From Anthonomus grandis grandis (Eukaryota; Arthropoda; Insecta; Coleoptera; Curculionidae): a DNA stretch of 64,000 bases. Each line of letters opens with the position of its first letter. Position 1 is the first letter of the stretch. Positions 44,691-56,451 of this stretch are shown here, piece by piece. Location: assembly GCF_022605725.1 (NCBI RefSeq), contig NC_065551.1, forward strand, positions 5,394,001 through 5,458,000, given 5' to 3'. Made by a program: the position numbers and the translations under genes. The notes under the pieces were generated by a model. The model was given only the letters and a program-made list of their open reading frames with translations, was not told the origin of the DNA and made no database searches.

Positions 44691-45545
44691 TTTATGTTAT
44701 AAGAAGCTTTATTAACAAATACCGTGTATTTATGATAATAAAACATGTTTTCAATTCGAATTTGAATATGAAAAAAGGTAGACTTGAGCCATTCGGCCGG
44801 GATTTTTCCTGCAGTTGGAAACTGTTCTGAATGTTGATTCCATGAATGCTCTTTGTAACAGTAGGTCCTATATGTCTGTCATCATTCACCTCTGTAGCAG
44901 ATTCCGGTCGGTAATCATTGAACCTCTACGTAGTTCTTTCATCTTTTAAATTTTTCTTCGGCCATATTTATGTTTTCATTATTCACATTTCTGAGGATTC
45001 CTCCCTGTCATCCATTCCTTTCACTTTTTGTTTTCCTTAAACCCAATAATGTCCTGTTCCTTAACTTTTAGTATGGTATTCTTTATTTCAGCCCACGTTT
45101 CCTCTGTGTCTAGTTTTTCTGGAAATTTCCTTTTCACGTCCCTCTCTATTTGTTTATTTAAGGGTTTGTTTTTCTTTTTTGTAAAACGTTTAATTCTGAA
45201 GTCCTTAACAACCGGATTGTTATCCCTACTAACAACTGTTCCGAGATATGTTTTTAATGATTTAACGTACTTTTTGAATTTGAGGCTAGGCATTATGTAA
45301 TCTATCTGATTTCGTATTATTCTATCCTGGTTTTCTGCAGGGTATATAAGCCTGTGAGATATTGCTTAAAGAAAATATTGGAGATGAAAAGATTATATTT
45401 ATCACAAAACTGCACAAGCTAATCACCTCTAGAGTTTCTTCCATCAGGACAGAAAGCCCCGACAGTCCTGCCCTCTGCACCATATCCAACTTTAGCTTTT
45501 GGATCTTCCATGATTATATTAATTTCACCTTTTTTAGTGAGTTTT
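44691..45545 (-). pseudogene. RTE-like LINE endonuclease and linker
   Basis: Minus-strand reading from about 45535 gives EINIIMEDPKAKVGYGAEGR, then GAFCPDGRNSRGD and VQFCDKYNLFISNIFFKQ, then a gap and IIRNQIDYIM, then SLKTYLGTVVSRDNNPVVKD. The order GDFN-like, NSRGD, FFKQ, RNQIDYI and SDHN-like (here SRDNN) is that of the RTE apurinic-type endonuclease. A Lys-rich linker to 45021 follows, with a possible start of the polymerase (GKIPAEWLKS) near 44790. The catalytic SDH is changed to SRD, so nicking activity would be lost. Confidence 0.75.
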
Positions 45546-46399
45546 ATTACTTTATCTACTTTGGTATAATTATTATTTTTCTTCATACTGAGGACAAAAT
45601 TTCGAAAGCATATTTCTTATATTGCTTTTGGAGGATTGTGCAGTACGCATATTAAAAATTTTTCTTTTAACAAATTTTTGCTTAGCCAAGTGTCCGACAC
45701 GCACATAATATTCATAATATTAACTTTTCATACGTATATAAAATTTAAAGAAAAATCGAACATATTTTTGGGTTTTTTTATTAGAGTTAATCAAATATTA
45801 ACCAACATATCAACATCAATATTAAACAAATGTGTAGTTTTGATATTATAATAAATTGGTGCAAGTTGAGAGACGAGGGTAAAAGTCATGTTTGCTCCGT
45901 TATTGTACGTGCGATCACGAATTCATCAAAAATCTTTGGAACTTGTTGACTATTACTAAATATTTACGGAACTACGGAGGTTCTGTCCTTATCGTTTGAT
46001 TTAAAAATCAGTTTTTAAGAACTATTTTTAAATAATGATTTAAATTAAATTTCATATTAAAGAAAGCATGAATAGGCCTAGATAGAGTGCAAAGCCTAAA
46101 TCAAATTGAACGATTCCATCAAGCCTAAGTAACTGCAATATTGATTATTCATTGCTTAAATACCATATTTACCTTTCTACCATTAAAATAATACCTTGCA
46201 CAGTGGTATTTCTTAAAGAAATAATTTATGAAGCCAAAATAGGTTCTAAATTACCTAATTCTTAGTAAAACGATTACCAACTACTACAACCTACACCTAC
46301 ACTCAACCTACTAATTCACATGAAAAAGAGAGCACTTAACATTTTATGTATAATTTCTTTTTAATTTTTTATTAATGTTTTCTGATATATTGTTCTAAA
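45546..46399. other. No gene seen
   Basis: AT-rich sequence; open stretches at 45636-45851 (+) have no known motif. Confidence 0.4.
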
Positions 46400-46812
46400 T
46401 ACAAATAAATGAAACAACTTGTTTTAAGTAATTTATAAAAATAACACATGGTAAAACACAAAATAAGAGTTAATTATTAACATTACTATATTATAATAAT
46501 ATGCAATTACTAGTCAATGTTCATTGTGTGACCTTTCATTTAAATAAATCATTATTGTCAAAATTATAAGACAGGTTCTTGTTAAAAGTACAATCCCTGA
46601 AATCAAAACTCTATGCACCAAAGTTATAAAACATAAAAAGAATTCAATAACCCGCTAGTATGTAACTACCGTTTGGCCAAAGTGAGTAACCTACCGTATG
46701 GTACACTGTATCTTGCTTACATATAATACTGTATGAAAATCAGGAGAGTGAGATAAAAAAGTATTGAATAAATTATTATTTCAGTGGATATGTAAATTAC
46801 ATTATAATGTAA
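46400..46812 (-). repeat. Dispersed repeat, copy 2 (inverted partner at 30526-30911)
   Basis: Reverse complement of 30526-30911 with moderate divergence. Blocks such as ATATAATACTGTATGAAAAT and AACCCGCTAGTATGTAACTA are shared. Confidence 0.75.
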
Positions 46813-47677
46813 ATTACCAAGAAAGAACTTTGGACACTAGACAATAATCAATAAATTAAGGAGCCATCAAATGATATAAATTAGCCAATATGACTAGTCC
46901 CCAAAATCAAAATAACAATAACAAATCAGAAATCATGACATTGCTTACACGTTCCTTTTATCTTCTTTGACCTGCTAACCCACTGTGCAGATTCAAGGAC
47001 AGCAGCTAACTAAGGTCCAATCAATAACGTGATGAAGAAGCTATAAATCCTGATAAGGCTCTAATTTATGATGGGAAATGAGAACCGCACCTGAGATAAC
47101 TCGGGATGGTCTTGGGATGGCCCTTAAAACTTAATACTTTGCTAAGATCTCACTTAAGACTTGGTTTAGAACCCGGCATAAGACCCTAAAATTAACACGT
47201 GAAACCTCAAAAATAGCGGCCTTAAAAACCATGAGAAAACGTTTAACAAAGAATAGGAATGAAGCTTACCTCAAGATGTTGGAGGGTCTTTTATAAAGTG
47301 AATTAAATTAATCTATCACATTACATGGCTAGTGTCGCCATGAGGTAGCTATGAGGTCGAATCCCAATCTCGAGCGATTGAACTTGTTAACCTGAAGACC
47401 ACACCATTTGGAAAGAAAGCCAAAACGCAGTTTCTTCGATAGATAATTCCACGCAGGCGCAGTTTTACAGGAATTGATATTAAAACATGGGCCTGCTTAG
47501 CTTTAAGTTGCAACGAGTACGGAAAATAATCTAATCCCAAAAGGCAAAGTATTCAAATTACAAAACAATGGCAACAACAGCCCGGTTATCGAAAATGCCA
47601 ATACGTAAAAGTTGATCCTTGAGCATGGGGTACGTGGCCAATGACAAAGACAGACCGATAGAAAAATCACGTTAATC

Positions 47678-47708
<31 letters not shown>

Positions 47709-47954
47709 CAACCTGATTCCAGTAAATTGTTTAAAATTAAAAGCGAAGAAGAGCTAACGCTATCTAGTTCTTATTTTTACAATGCCAATAATTAGACACT
47801 AGATGTCGCGATCAGTACTATTCATACAATATTAAATTATTACATTATGAAAGCAACCAAAAAAATAAAAACCCTACAACGTACCATAATACCTAAGATT
47901 TCAAATTAGATATTGAGCAAATATTGTGATGTGTATTCCGAGTTGTAGTCACAC
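46813..47954. other. No gene seen; (GA)n microsatellite at about 47679-47705
   Basis: The stretch contains a simple GA repeat of about 13 units. A minus-strand open stretch (47349-47540) has no recognisable domain. Somewhat higher G and C at 47050-47250 suggests a different origin from its neighbours, but I cannot name it. Confidence 0.45.
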
Positions 47955-48430
47955 TTTGTCGTAGATTTTTTTTTTAATGGAAAACACAAGCACAAAAGGA
48001 ATGTCCTATGTCACTCTTGGAGTGGTGCTTGCGCGAAGATATTTGTGGACATTTATCTTGAATCGCTGTAGGTTGTATGCGTTGGGAAATATGTGAGGTG
48101 GAAGCCCGTTCCACAAAGAAGATGTTCTTCAGATGAATGAGTCCCGATACAGCGACGTCCTTGGGGTAGGCAGGTGGACTCGATGTTGATGAGCCGCAAC
48201 TGCTAGAGGCGTCCTTCTTGCCGGAACAGCCCTGGGTGGAATCAGGCCTGCCAGCTCAGAGGAGCACTTACCGTGATAATAACGGTAGAATAAACAGAGA
48301 TCAGCCACCTTTCTCCTGTGCTCCAGACTATCCAGACTCTTTGTCAGTTCTGATTTGTCGATAAGACGAATAGCTCTCTTCTGTATAGAATCCAGCAGGT
48401 TTAAAGCAGTATAGTTGAGATACAACTCAG
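47955..48430 (-). pseudogene. C-terminus of a LINE reverse transcriptase protein
   Basis: Minus-strand reading from 48425 gives LNLLDSIQKRAIRLI, then LDSLEHRRKVADLCLFYRYY, HGKCSSELAGLIPP and RTPLAVAAHQHRVHLPTPRT, then YRDSFI. After a stop at 48129 it continues in frame as RTSSLWNGLPPHIFP and YNLQRFKINVHKYL to about 47970. This is the end of a Jockey/CR1-like protein, just after the thumb. It is 5'-truncated near 48430 and the frame is almost intact, so the insertion is fairly young. It cannot make an active enzyme because the polymerase core is absent. Confidence 0.8.
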
Positions 48431-49783
48431 TTTACAATAGTCAAGTCATAAAAGAGAAATTAATTACTTACTAACAATATTGTAAGTCGTAAACTAAAAC
48501 CTTAATAATAAAGAATTGTTATTACAGATTATATAATATGATTTTAAAAATAACCAAAAAAATACTCTTAGGATAACTTTTTATCAAGATGTGGTCAGAA
48601 ATCTGTATATATAAATAACACCCGTTTCCTTCATTTAAGATGTTTTCAATCTTCATTCTTTCATTCAGTCCTAATGGCTAATGTCTACAATCAAAGAATT
48701 CATCGATTTTCTAAAAAGTTCTTAGACATTATAAAGCAAATAATTTCAATTGGTAACTCTTAAAAGCTGACACCATAAGTACAACCCATAAATTCGTGTG
48801 AAACTGAAAGGCTCTTAGCTCTTAGACCCTTTTTATATCCTTTTTTGATAAAATATCCACTTTGTAGACACTTATGAGAACCCACTAAATAAACAAACTG
48901 GTAAATAGTCACACGGTCGATTTTAGTTATTACAGTCGATCTTAGTTACTGTCGCAGTTGTGTGATGTTATAAGGATCTCCTGGTCAAGCGATAGACAGC
49001 CGGGTGTATTAAGAGTTCTTTCATTTTTGAGTAATTTGTTGGTTACAAAAGTGAAGGTCCATCTCCGATCCTCTTTTACAAGATTAATCTACTTACATAC
49101 CGGTAAAGGCATTGGTTTTGTGCCAAGGTTGTTTACACACTCACGAAACAAGCAGCTCAACGCTCTGTCTTTTTACAAAAACCAAAAAAACAATAGTCCG
49201 CTGCAAGCGTACCATTATCATGTTTTGACAGGGGTCTTAAATAGTCCGCGAGCTTAATTAAAGACTACATACTGTAGTTAGGCAACAAGCTTCGCAAATA
49301 CATTCACAACTTCTAACAGCAGTTAACTTCAGTGACTGTCGCCGAGATATAGTTTGTTAGTGGAGTCAAAAGTCCTAGTTACAGTTGGTCAGAAGTTACT
49401 CATCAGTTACCCATATTTCTCATTCCTCCTTAAACGCTAATACAGGCATGTCAAATTTTTCTCTCCGGACTCTTGGTGACCAGTTGCAGATCCAAAACTT
49501 GCAGTACACAGTCCAGTTCTGAAGAAAAAGTCGTTGTCAGAGCAAGTGTGCGAGCCAAGTCGATAGTTGTAGTCACAATCACTATAAGAAGTTGCTCACA
49601 GAGTTTTCCCTATTACCCCTAAAACCCAAGTTGGATTTCTCTGTTTATAGTATTAGTGATCTAGTGAAGGTCTGTAAATGCCCTTGTGTTGTTCAATACT
49701 CTAAACCCAGTTAAACCAAGTTAAATAACTTAACCTATTGTTATTAGAGTATAAATATTAGAATTGCTAGTTAGAAGAAAAAA
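48431..49783. other. No recognised gene
   Basis: The plus-strand open stretch 48958-49257 shows no known domain. The part 49290-49740 is less AT-rich than its surroundings and free of long frames; it might be an untranslated or long-terminal-repeat-like region, but I found no paired repeat. Confidence 0.35.
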
Positions 49784-50345
49784 AAGCTGATAAACTTGCA
49801 AGAAAAGGCTATACGGCATATATCGGACCAGAACCTGCACTGGGAGTGCCAAGAAGCATACTCCGCAGTGAGATCAGGGACTGGGTAAAAAGAAAACCTC
49901 AAGCTCACTGGACAGAAATGAGGCAGCTGAAGAGAGAAAACATATTTATGAACTTTAAAATAGACGAAAAAATTACTAGAGACCTCTTTACATTTGGGAG
50001 GAACAAACTCAGAATACATGGCCGTTAAAAAACACTTAAACAGAATTGGAGTGTATAATGAAGACTTTAACTGCCGATTGTGCGAAAAGGAACCAGAAAC
50101 AGTCCGACATGTCATTTGCAGTTGCGAGGCCTTATGCCGCAAAAGGCAACAAATATTTGGGAGATATACACTGGACCCAGAAGTATTAGGTACTACAGCA
50201 GCAAAAGATCTATACCGGTTGTTACAGGGCAGCGAGGTGCTAGGCTGGGCAGTATAGATGTATATCGGGGTGAGCACAATAAGCCTTTAGGTGTATTCGG
50301 CGGGCTTAATGAACGAACCCCAAGAGGAAAAAAAAGGTGAAACCG
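49784..50345 (+). pseudogene. RNase H end and C-terminal zinc region of a non-LTR retrotransposon
   Basis: Plus-strand reading gives ADKLARKGYTAYIGPEPALG (last RNase H motif), VPRSILRSEIRDWVKRKPQA, then HWTEMRQLKRENIFMNFK, then LFTFGRNKLRI. A frame change near 50020 leads to HLNRIGVYNEDFNCRLCEKE and PETVRHVICSCEAL (C-x2-C-H-C zinc-like region), and a stop at 50255-50257. It matches the order in the minus-strand LINE at 39140-41212 but is on the other strand and diverged. The polymerase is absent. Confidence 0.75.
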
Positions 50346-50399
50346 TTAGAAGTACAGATTTATATGGAGAACATTGGAAACCTACAAACAACACTACAC

Positions 50400-50602
50400 C
50401 TCACATGCACCATAGAAAAGTAGTTTCTGTAGTAAGGTCGATATTCACGTAGTCAAATATTGTTGATAAGTCCCAAACAACTTTGGCGAATAGTGACACT
50501 TCCGCTTGCATTAAAGAAATCAGAATATAAAGTGCCTGGAAAAAAATTGCATATGGCACTTTTACACATGCCTTGTTAAAAGCCAAATTGTCCATGACTA
50601 AG
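50400..50602 (-). pseudogene. Reverse transcriptase scrap, Jockey-like
   Basis: Minus-strand reading gives FQALYILISLMQAEVSLFA, then VVWDLSTIFDYVNIDL, which corresponds to FVDLSKAFDYVN, the first catalytic Asp region. It ends against the RNase H LINE on the left and the mariner-like element K on the right. Confidence 0.5.
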
Positions 50603-50696
50603 TACAGGGTGGCGCATAATGAGCGTTATAATTTAAATGCTTTATACTTTTTTTATTTTATGAATTCAATTTTAAAATCATTTTGTTAACTTATAC

Positions 50697-52097
50697 TCCG
50701 GGGAATCTGTACTTTTTAACGAAAAAATTGCAACCCGCAAACGAACGACTGGATGTGGTAAAGGGGTTCATAAGAAACATAAAAAAAATAAATTCATACC
50801 TGGGGTAGTTGCGGGGGTGAAAACTAAAAAAAAAAACAGCTGGAGCATTTTTCTATCGCTATTTCCGGCGAAAGTTGACGCTCAAATGAAAAGTGCTTAA
50901 TGGCAAAGCTGTAGATAATATAAAAATCTATAATTTTTGTAGAGGGCACTTTTGAACATAACCTCAAAATGCTCAAGATAAATGCAAAAATTGCGAAATT
51001 TTTTTTTCGTTTTTTATTTTTCATTTATCCAAAAATTATGCAATTTTCATAAAACTTGGTATAAATATACCCTTTAGTATTCTAAATAATCTCTATTTTT
51101 TTCAGTACTGTACAATAACAATTTTTCAAGAAATTCAAGTTTTTCAAAAAAATTACTTTTTTTTTAAACGAAATTTGTTCTTCAGAGAATTGTCCTAGGA
51201 AGTTCATATGGGGCTCATTTTTTTTGTTTTTATTTCTACTTTTTATTAAAATAAAGAAAGGTTCTTTGAAAATAAGCCAAAAAATGCAAAAAACTGAAAA
51301 AAATTTTTTTGCAACAATGAACTTTTTATTAATTGTTAATAATTTACTAACAATTTTTAAAATGTCAAAATAGTAATAGCACCACTAGATTCTACGAAAA
51401 AAAATACATAAGAAAATATATATTTCATCATGTAAAGTTCAATAGATTGTTTTATGCAGGAGACAATTCAAGATTACCCCCCAGTATATATCACGTGCCT
51501 CGACGCGTATTCTGTATATTACACTAAATCAGCCAGAGAAATCGATGTCGCTTTATAATTTTCGAAGGGTAGAATCGATTTTCCAAATCGATTTTATTAA
51601 ACAAAATTTGGCTGCTTTTTGATCGAAATCAGCGGTTTTTACATATTTCCATAAAAAAAATTTAATGAAGTATGAAATATTTAATAATGAAGTATGAATA
51701 ATTTATATTTATACCAAGTTTTATGAAAATTGCATAATTTTTGAATAAATGAAAAATAAAAAACGAAAAAAAAAATTTTTTCGCAATTTTTTCCATTATT
51801 TTAAACATTTTGAGGTTATGTTCAAAAGTGCCCTCTACAAAAATTATAGATTTTTATATTGTCTACAATTTTGCCATAAAGCACTTTTCATTTGGGCGTC
51901 AACTTTCGCCGGAAATAGCGATAGAAAAATGCCCCAGCTGTTTTTTTCAGTTTTCACCCCCGCAAAACCACCCCGCAACTACCCCAGGTCTGAATTTATT
52001 TTTTTTGTGTTTCTTATGAACCCCTTTACCATATCCAGTCATTCGTTTGCGGGTTGCAATTTTTTTTTTTCATGAAACATGGTACAGATTCCCCGGA
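50697..52097. mobile_element. Foldback element J, about 1.4 kb
   Basis: Begins TCCGGGGAATCTGTAC and ends GTACAGATTCCCCGGA. The arms (50697-51065 and 51705-52097) are inverted over about 370 bases, sharing GGTAAAGGGGTTCATAAGAA, CTATTTCCGGCGAAAGTTGA and AGGGCACTTTTGAACATAAC. The interior has no coding capacity; open stretches at 50824-51024 and 51749-52075 are simply the two arms read in opposite directions. The target duplication is unclear. Confidence 0.8.
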
Positions 52098-53035
52098 CTA
52101 TTAAAAAATTACGTCGCGCAGATATCGAATGTCGTGCTCTTTCGAACACATATTGCATGAAAACTTTTCGCAAAACTTTAGGAGTTGTGACACGAATTTC
52201 ATTGCGAATGTTGTTTTTCAGTTTAGGAATGGTATCTGGCTTATTGAGGTATACTCTCTCTTTTAAATAGTCTCAAAAAAAAAGTCTGGAGCAGTAAAAT
52301 TTTCGCTCCTACGTGAAATAATGTGTTCGCCGAAGATCTCTCGTAATAGAACCATCAGGTCTCGTGCACCTTATTGAAACCACATTTGAAGGTAGTTAGC
52401 CACAAATGGTCTTAAAAAATTGTTCAACATGTTACGGTAGTGAAAAGCATTGATGGTAACGGCACCACCGGCTTCTTTTTCGAAAAAATATGATCCAATC
52501 CTTTCGGACGATACACAACATCAAGAACTGCATTGGGAGCAACTCTCGCTGATGAAGTGTTGTTAGATTCTCTGTACCCCATATCACGCTATTTTGTTTG
52601 TTTACAAATCCATTTAAATTAAAATGGGCTTCATCACTTATTATCATATTGTTAATGTTAATCGGATTTTTTCCTGTTTTTGCTGCAACGCAATTGCATA
52701 ATCAAGCCATTGCTAGTCTAACGGCTTTATTTCTTGCACTAGCTGGATTTTACAGGGAAAATGGGCAATGTGGCCAAAATTCTCTGAATAGACCTTCGTA
52801 TAAGGGCCCAAGTTGTGCAGAACGTCTCCTGGCTGATGTTGGACTTCCTTACACGTTCAATATTTTCGGTGGTACGCACTGTACGTGACCCCCTGCAAGG
52901 CGGTTCCTAACTGAACTTTCTTGCCAAAAATTTACGCCCAAGCGATTTATAGGCCAACACTGAGAGTCCAGTTCGCACTTTCAAATATCGGAGATATGCA
53001 CGCTGCATCAGAATAACTAAGTTTTCGTTTGCCAA
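52098..53035 (-). pseudogene. Mariner-like transposase of element K, broken
   Basis: Minus-strand reading: ANENLVILMQRAYLRYL (N-terminus), SRTVRTTENIERV (linker), then DYAIALQQKQEKI-like residues and IISDEAHFNLNGFVNKQNSV (first catalytic Asp and the NGxVNxQN signature of a widespread insect group). After a break come DHIFSKKK, HYRNMLNNFLRPFVANYLQM and WFQ, where the QDGAT block with the second Asp is largely missing, then LREIFGEHIISRR and PDFFF (third Asp). The C-terminus RARHSISARRNFLI ends at element J. Several frame changes and loss of the second catalytic site make it dead. Confidence 0.75.
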
Positions 53036-53070
53036 ATTAAAATTTAATGATTTTTGTTCGTTATTCTATT

Positions 53071-55389
53071 GTGTACTGTTCCAAGCCTTCTTTAAAGATA
53101 AAGTGGATAAAACGGTGGGCCTGAAATGGGTTCATGCCATATAAATTGATATAACTCTTGCAATTTTTAAAGAAGATGAAAATGTACCCCTGAATCACCA
53201 GACATTGCTTGTCTTCACAAAGGCGCACAGATTCAAAGATCTGTAATGACAGCCCATCATCTTCAGATGCATTATATTTTTAATATCATTTATAATTGAT
53301 TTTAAATCAATAGGCATAAAAAAAGAGTTTTTTTAGAGAGAAATTTACTTAAAATGATTTTGTAAAAACAAAAATTTCTCAAATAATCAAATCAATCGGC
53401 GATATAGTTACTGATTTACTGAACTACGAGACTACTGTCTCGTAATTTGAGTTTTAAACCAAAGGTTCCAACAATAGGCCTATTGAATTGCTGAACTAAC
53501 GATTGAAAATTGTTTTTTTGAAGTTCTTATCCTATTGTAAGCTAACTGTTATTAGATTTGCCTTCAGATTTAGAAATACCCATCCGACGCCATGGATGCT
53601 TAACATAGCGTCAGATAAAACCTTTACAGAATCCCATTAACTAAGGGGTACTTATTACTATAAATAGGACCATAACGCGACATCGAACTTACCTTTTTTT
53701 TTAAATTTGATATGTTACAGAAATTGCCTGATGGTTTAATGAATCGGCATCGAATTTATAGTACATACATTTCAAAGACTAACTAGCTACAAAAAAAAAT
53801 TTTGCAAATCACACATCATCATCACATACAGACTCAAATTTACTGCTTGTTTCTTAGTTTTTTAAAATACCTATTTACTGAACTATATATATACGAAATA
53901 CTTAAGCTGTTTTACTACTAACTTTCATAACCATAATACTCAAAAGTTCATTAGAGCTTTAAGTAAAAAATGCGGAAGTAACTATAGATAAATACCAAAT
54001 ATCTGAAAATAAACGTAAGATTACGGCGCGGTACCATAACAACAAAAAAACCCTAAACAAAATCAGGTTCTATGACCCTGACCAGTTCTTATTCTTTCTT
54101 AATAGCTTGTTCGCCTTTTATTTGAAAGTAATTTAATTTTATTTGGCTTGTTGCTAAGAATAAATGAAATTTAATTGAATAGATCCGAAAGACACAGATT
54201 TTAAAAATATTTTGCATGCCCTAAATTTCTAATTCTTTATAGTATTTCGCGACACCTGTTGATCATAACATCTTTAAAGAGCGAAGCGAAAGAGGATTAC
54301 AAATATTTGCTCGCGTAAGTGCGAAAATGTATTTGCACAAGTCCTTTTTAACACGGTGTACAACGAAAGAAAGTGAAAAGGAAAGAAAACGCTCAATAAA
54401 TTAAATTAAACGGTTATTGTTTCTACAACCAAATATGATTTATGATGTTTACAATTGATATAATCTGACAAGACCATTCGTAACATAAATTACAAAATAT
54501 TTACATTCAGTATGGGGTATTGTTTACACGATGTCAATTAAAAAGCCGATCGCATTCATTATTCCTTGTTCAGATAAAACGACAATATACGATAATGCGA
54601 AAATCGATTTATTAAGCAGTGGTAACAAGAAATATTTTAAAAAGACATAATGGACATAAGCACAGATTTTGTATAATTGTATAGAAACTTTTTAAGTAAT
54701 TACACAATACAAACATGTTGTATTGTGTAAATGTTGTATTTGATAAGTTAATAAGCAACAGTCATCATGATTGTAGCAGCACGATTGTATTTAATAATAG
54801 CCAATTGATTTCGCTAATTTTTACCAATCAATCTCAATGAATAATGATCCATTCTATTTAGCTTTGCGTCACTAAATGCTCTCATTTCAGTAATTTCTCG
54901 GGTTAAATTATGTTTCTTAAATAACCTATAAGTAACTGAGAGAGAAATTTAGAACAATGTGTTATTTGACATTTTTTGGTTTTCAGATATAAAAGTGAAA
55001 TTAAGATAAAGTGGTGTGATTTATACGGATAAAAAAAAACATTTAAGTATATAGTATTTTCTCAAAGGTTTCAAGCTGAAAGGGAGAGAATTTACTTCTT
55101 TGGTTCCAGGAGTCATCATTTACATATCAAAGCGTATATACATGTATAAATGATGACGTCATTATAAATAAAATGCATTAAAAATGTGGACCCTCGAGTT
55201 AAATGCAGACGCCAGTTTTTAACGAAGATATAAAAAAAATTTGAAATTTTAGGACATGCCACCATGCTTGTCGGGGAAGTATCTCAGTCAGTATCAATAT
55301 AATCACAAACGTGTATTCTCCTTCAGAAACAATAGACACATAAGAATGTATGTCCTGGGTATGTTAAGTACTTTTACATATTTGAAGTG
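53071..55389. other. No gene seen; perfect hairpin at 54700-54730
   Basis: About 2.3 kb without recognisable motifs. TTACACAATACAA (54700-54712) and its exact reverse complement (54718-54730) form a 13-bp stem with a 5-base loop. Confidence 0.45.
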
Positions 55390-56060
55390 AATTATCTTTT
55401 TCTTCTTCTTCCGCCGCTATCTAATAATAAATGTTTACGATCACTTCTGATATCATCTTTTTGCCTAAACTTCTTTTTCCTTTATTTTTCCTTCTATTAA
55501 TAGTTGGAGCAAATCATTCCGGTCCTTGCGTTAGACATGTCTTAATTACGATGTTTTCTTATGTTTTATAGTGCCCGGCAATTTGCGTTCCCCTCCTATC
55601 GTCCTCAAAATTTAGATAGGTCCTTATTTCAAATGCTTCTAGCCAATTCATTGTGCGTACCTTCAATATCCAGTCTTTTATAACATACAACATTACGGAT
55701 CATATGTAACATTTTGTGATTTTTATTCTAAGAATGAGATCTAAGTCAGAGTTCGTAAAAATATTTTAAATTTCATTAATAAGCTCCTTACTTTTTCTAT
55801 GCGGCATTTGATTTCTACGTCTGAAGATCAGTCTTCACATAACCAAGTCCCCAAATAGTTACTTACTCGTTCTATGTTTTCACTATCATATGGGAGTTTT
55901 GCATTATCGAACTTGTTGATTACTAGGAATTTTGTCTAGAATTTTGTCATTACAACTTATTGAAGAGCCTTTGCAGGTGATTCATATTATCTGGACTGTA
56001 TCACCTGCATACCGTATAATGTTGATCCATCATCCAGAGTTTAAGAGTAGCTTGTAGCTA
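55390..56060 (-). pseudogene. RTE-like LINE remnant, heavily decayed
   Basis: Minus-strand reading near 56030-55960 gives IIRYAGDTVQII in place of YADDTVLI. Further blocks (ENIERV-like, GDLV near 55850) and base-level similarity to 8936-9130 (for example GATCAGTCTTCACATAACCA against its counterpart near 9090) identify the same family. All frames are broken. Confidence 0.6.
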
Positions 56061-56115
56061 ATCTTCGCCTTTGTAAGCAAATAGGCATTATTGTAACATT
56101 TGCTGAATAAATACA

Positions 56116-56226
<111 letters not shown>

Positions 56227-56451
56227 CTGTTTTAGCTCGTTGATAGCGGTGTTATCAAGTTCATCGGCCTGAAGGCAAGATGAATTTTGCTATGATAGAT
56301 TTAGGAACTTTCGAACAATGTTTCATGTATTCAGTATAACAGATTTCTGTATAGTGACAATCGTCCAGGAGGAAAGACCCAATGCGTTAAGGTTTTTGGA
56401 CACTGTTAAAGGGACAATTCCAGTGGATGAAATAACTAGAGGGAGTATATA
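56227..56451 (-). pseudogene. Last codons of Dong-like element, copy 1 (beyond insertion F)
   Basis: Minus-strand reading from 56449 gives ILPLVISSTGIVPLTVSKNL, then NALGLSSWTIVTIQKSVILN, a stop, and NIVRKFL. This is the C-terminus of Dong/R4-type proteins and continues the reading that was cut at 58372 by transposon F. It ends about 150 bases before the (TTA)n array. Confidence 0.75.

Larger units (their letters stand above)
50605..53070 (-). mobile_element. Mariner-like element K, interrupted by foldback element J
   Basis: The left end CAGGGTGGCGCATAATGAGCG follows a TA at 50603-50604. The transposase coding runs from about 53035 to 52098 on the minus strand. Foldback element J separates its last codons from the left terminus. 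No matching right terminus could be found, so the right border is approximate. Confidence 0.55.

Noticed and set aside
47679..47705. GA run considered as a regulatory GAGA site
   Set aside because: A plain microsatellite with no nearby gene or promoter features.
49771..50277. Minus-strand open frame of 168 codons
   Set aside because: Antisense to the plus-strand LINE C-terminal region with its zinc-like motif.
50824..52075. Lys-rich frames near the ends of element J
   Set aside because: Both come from the inverted arms of a foldback element; low complexity and no motif.
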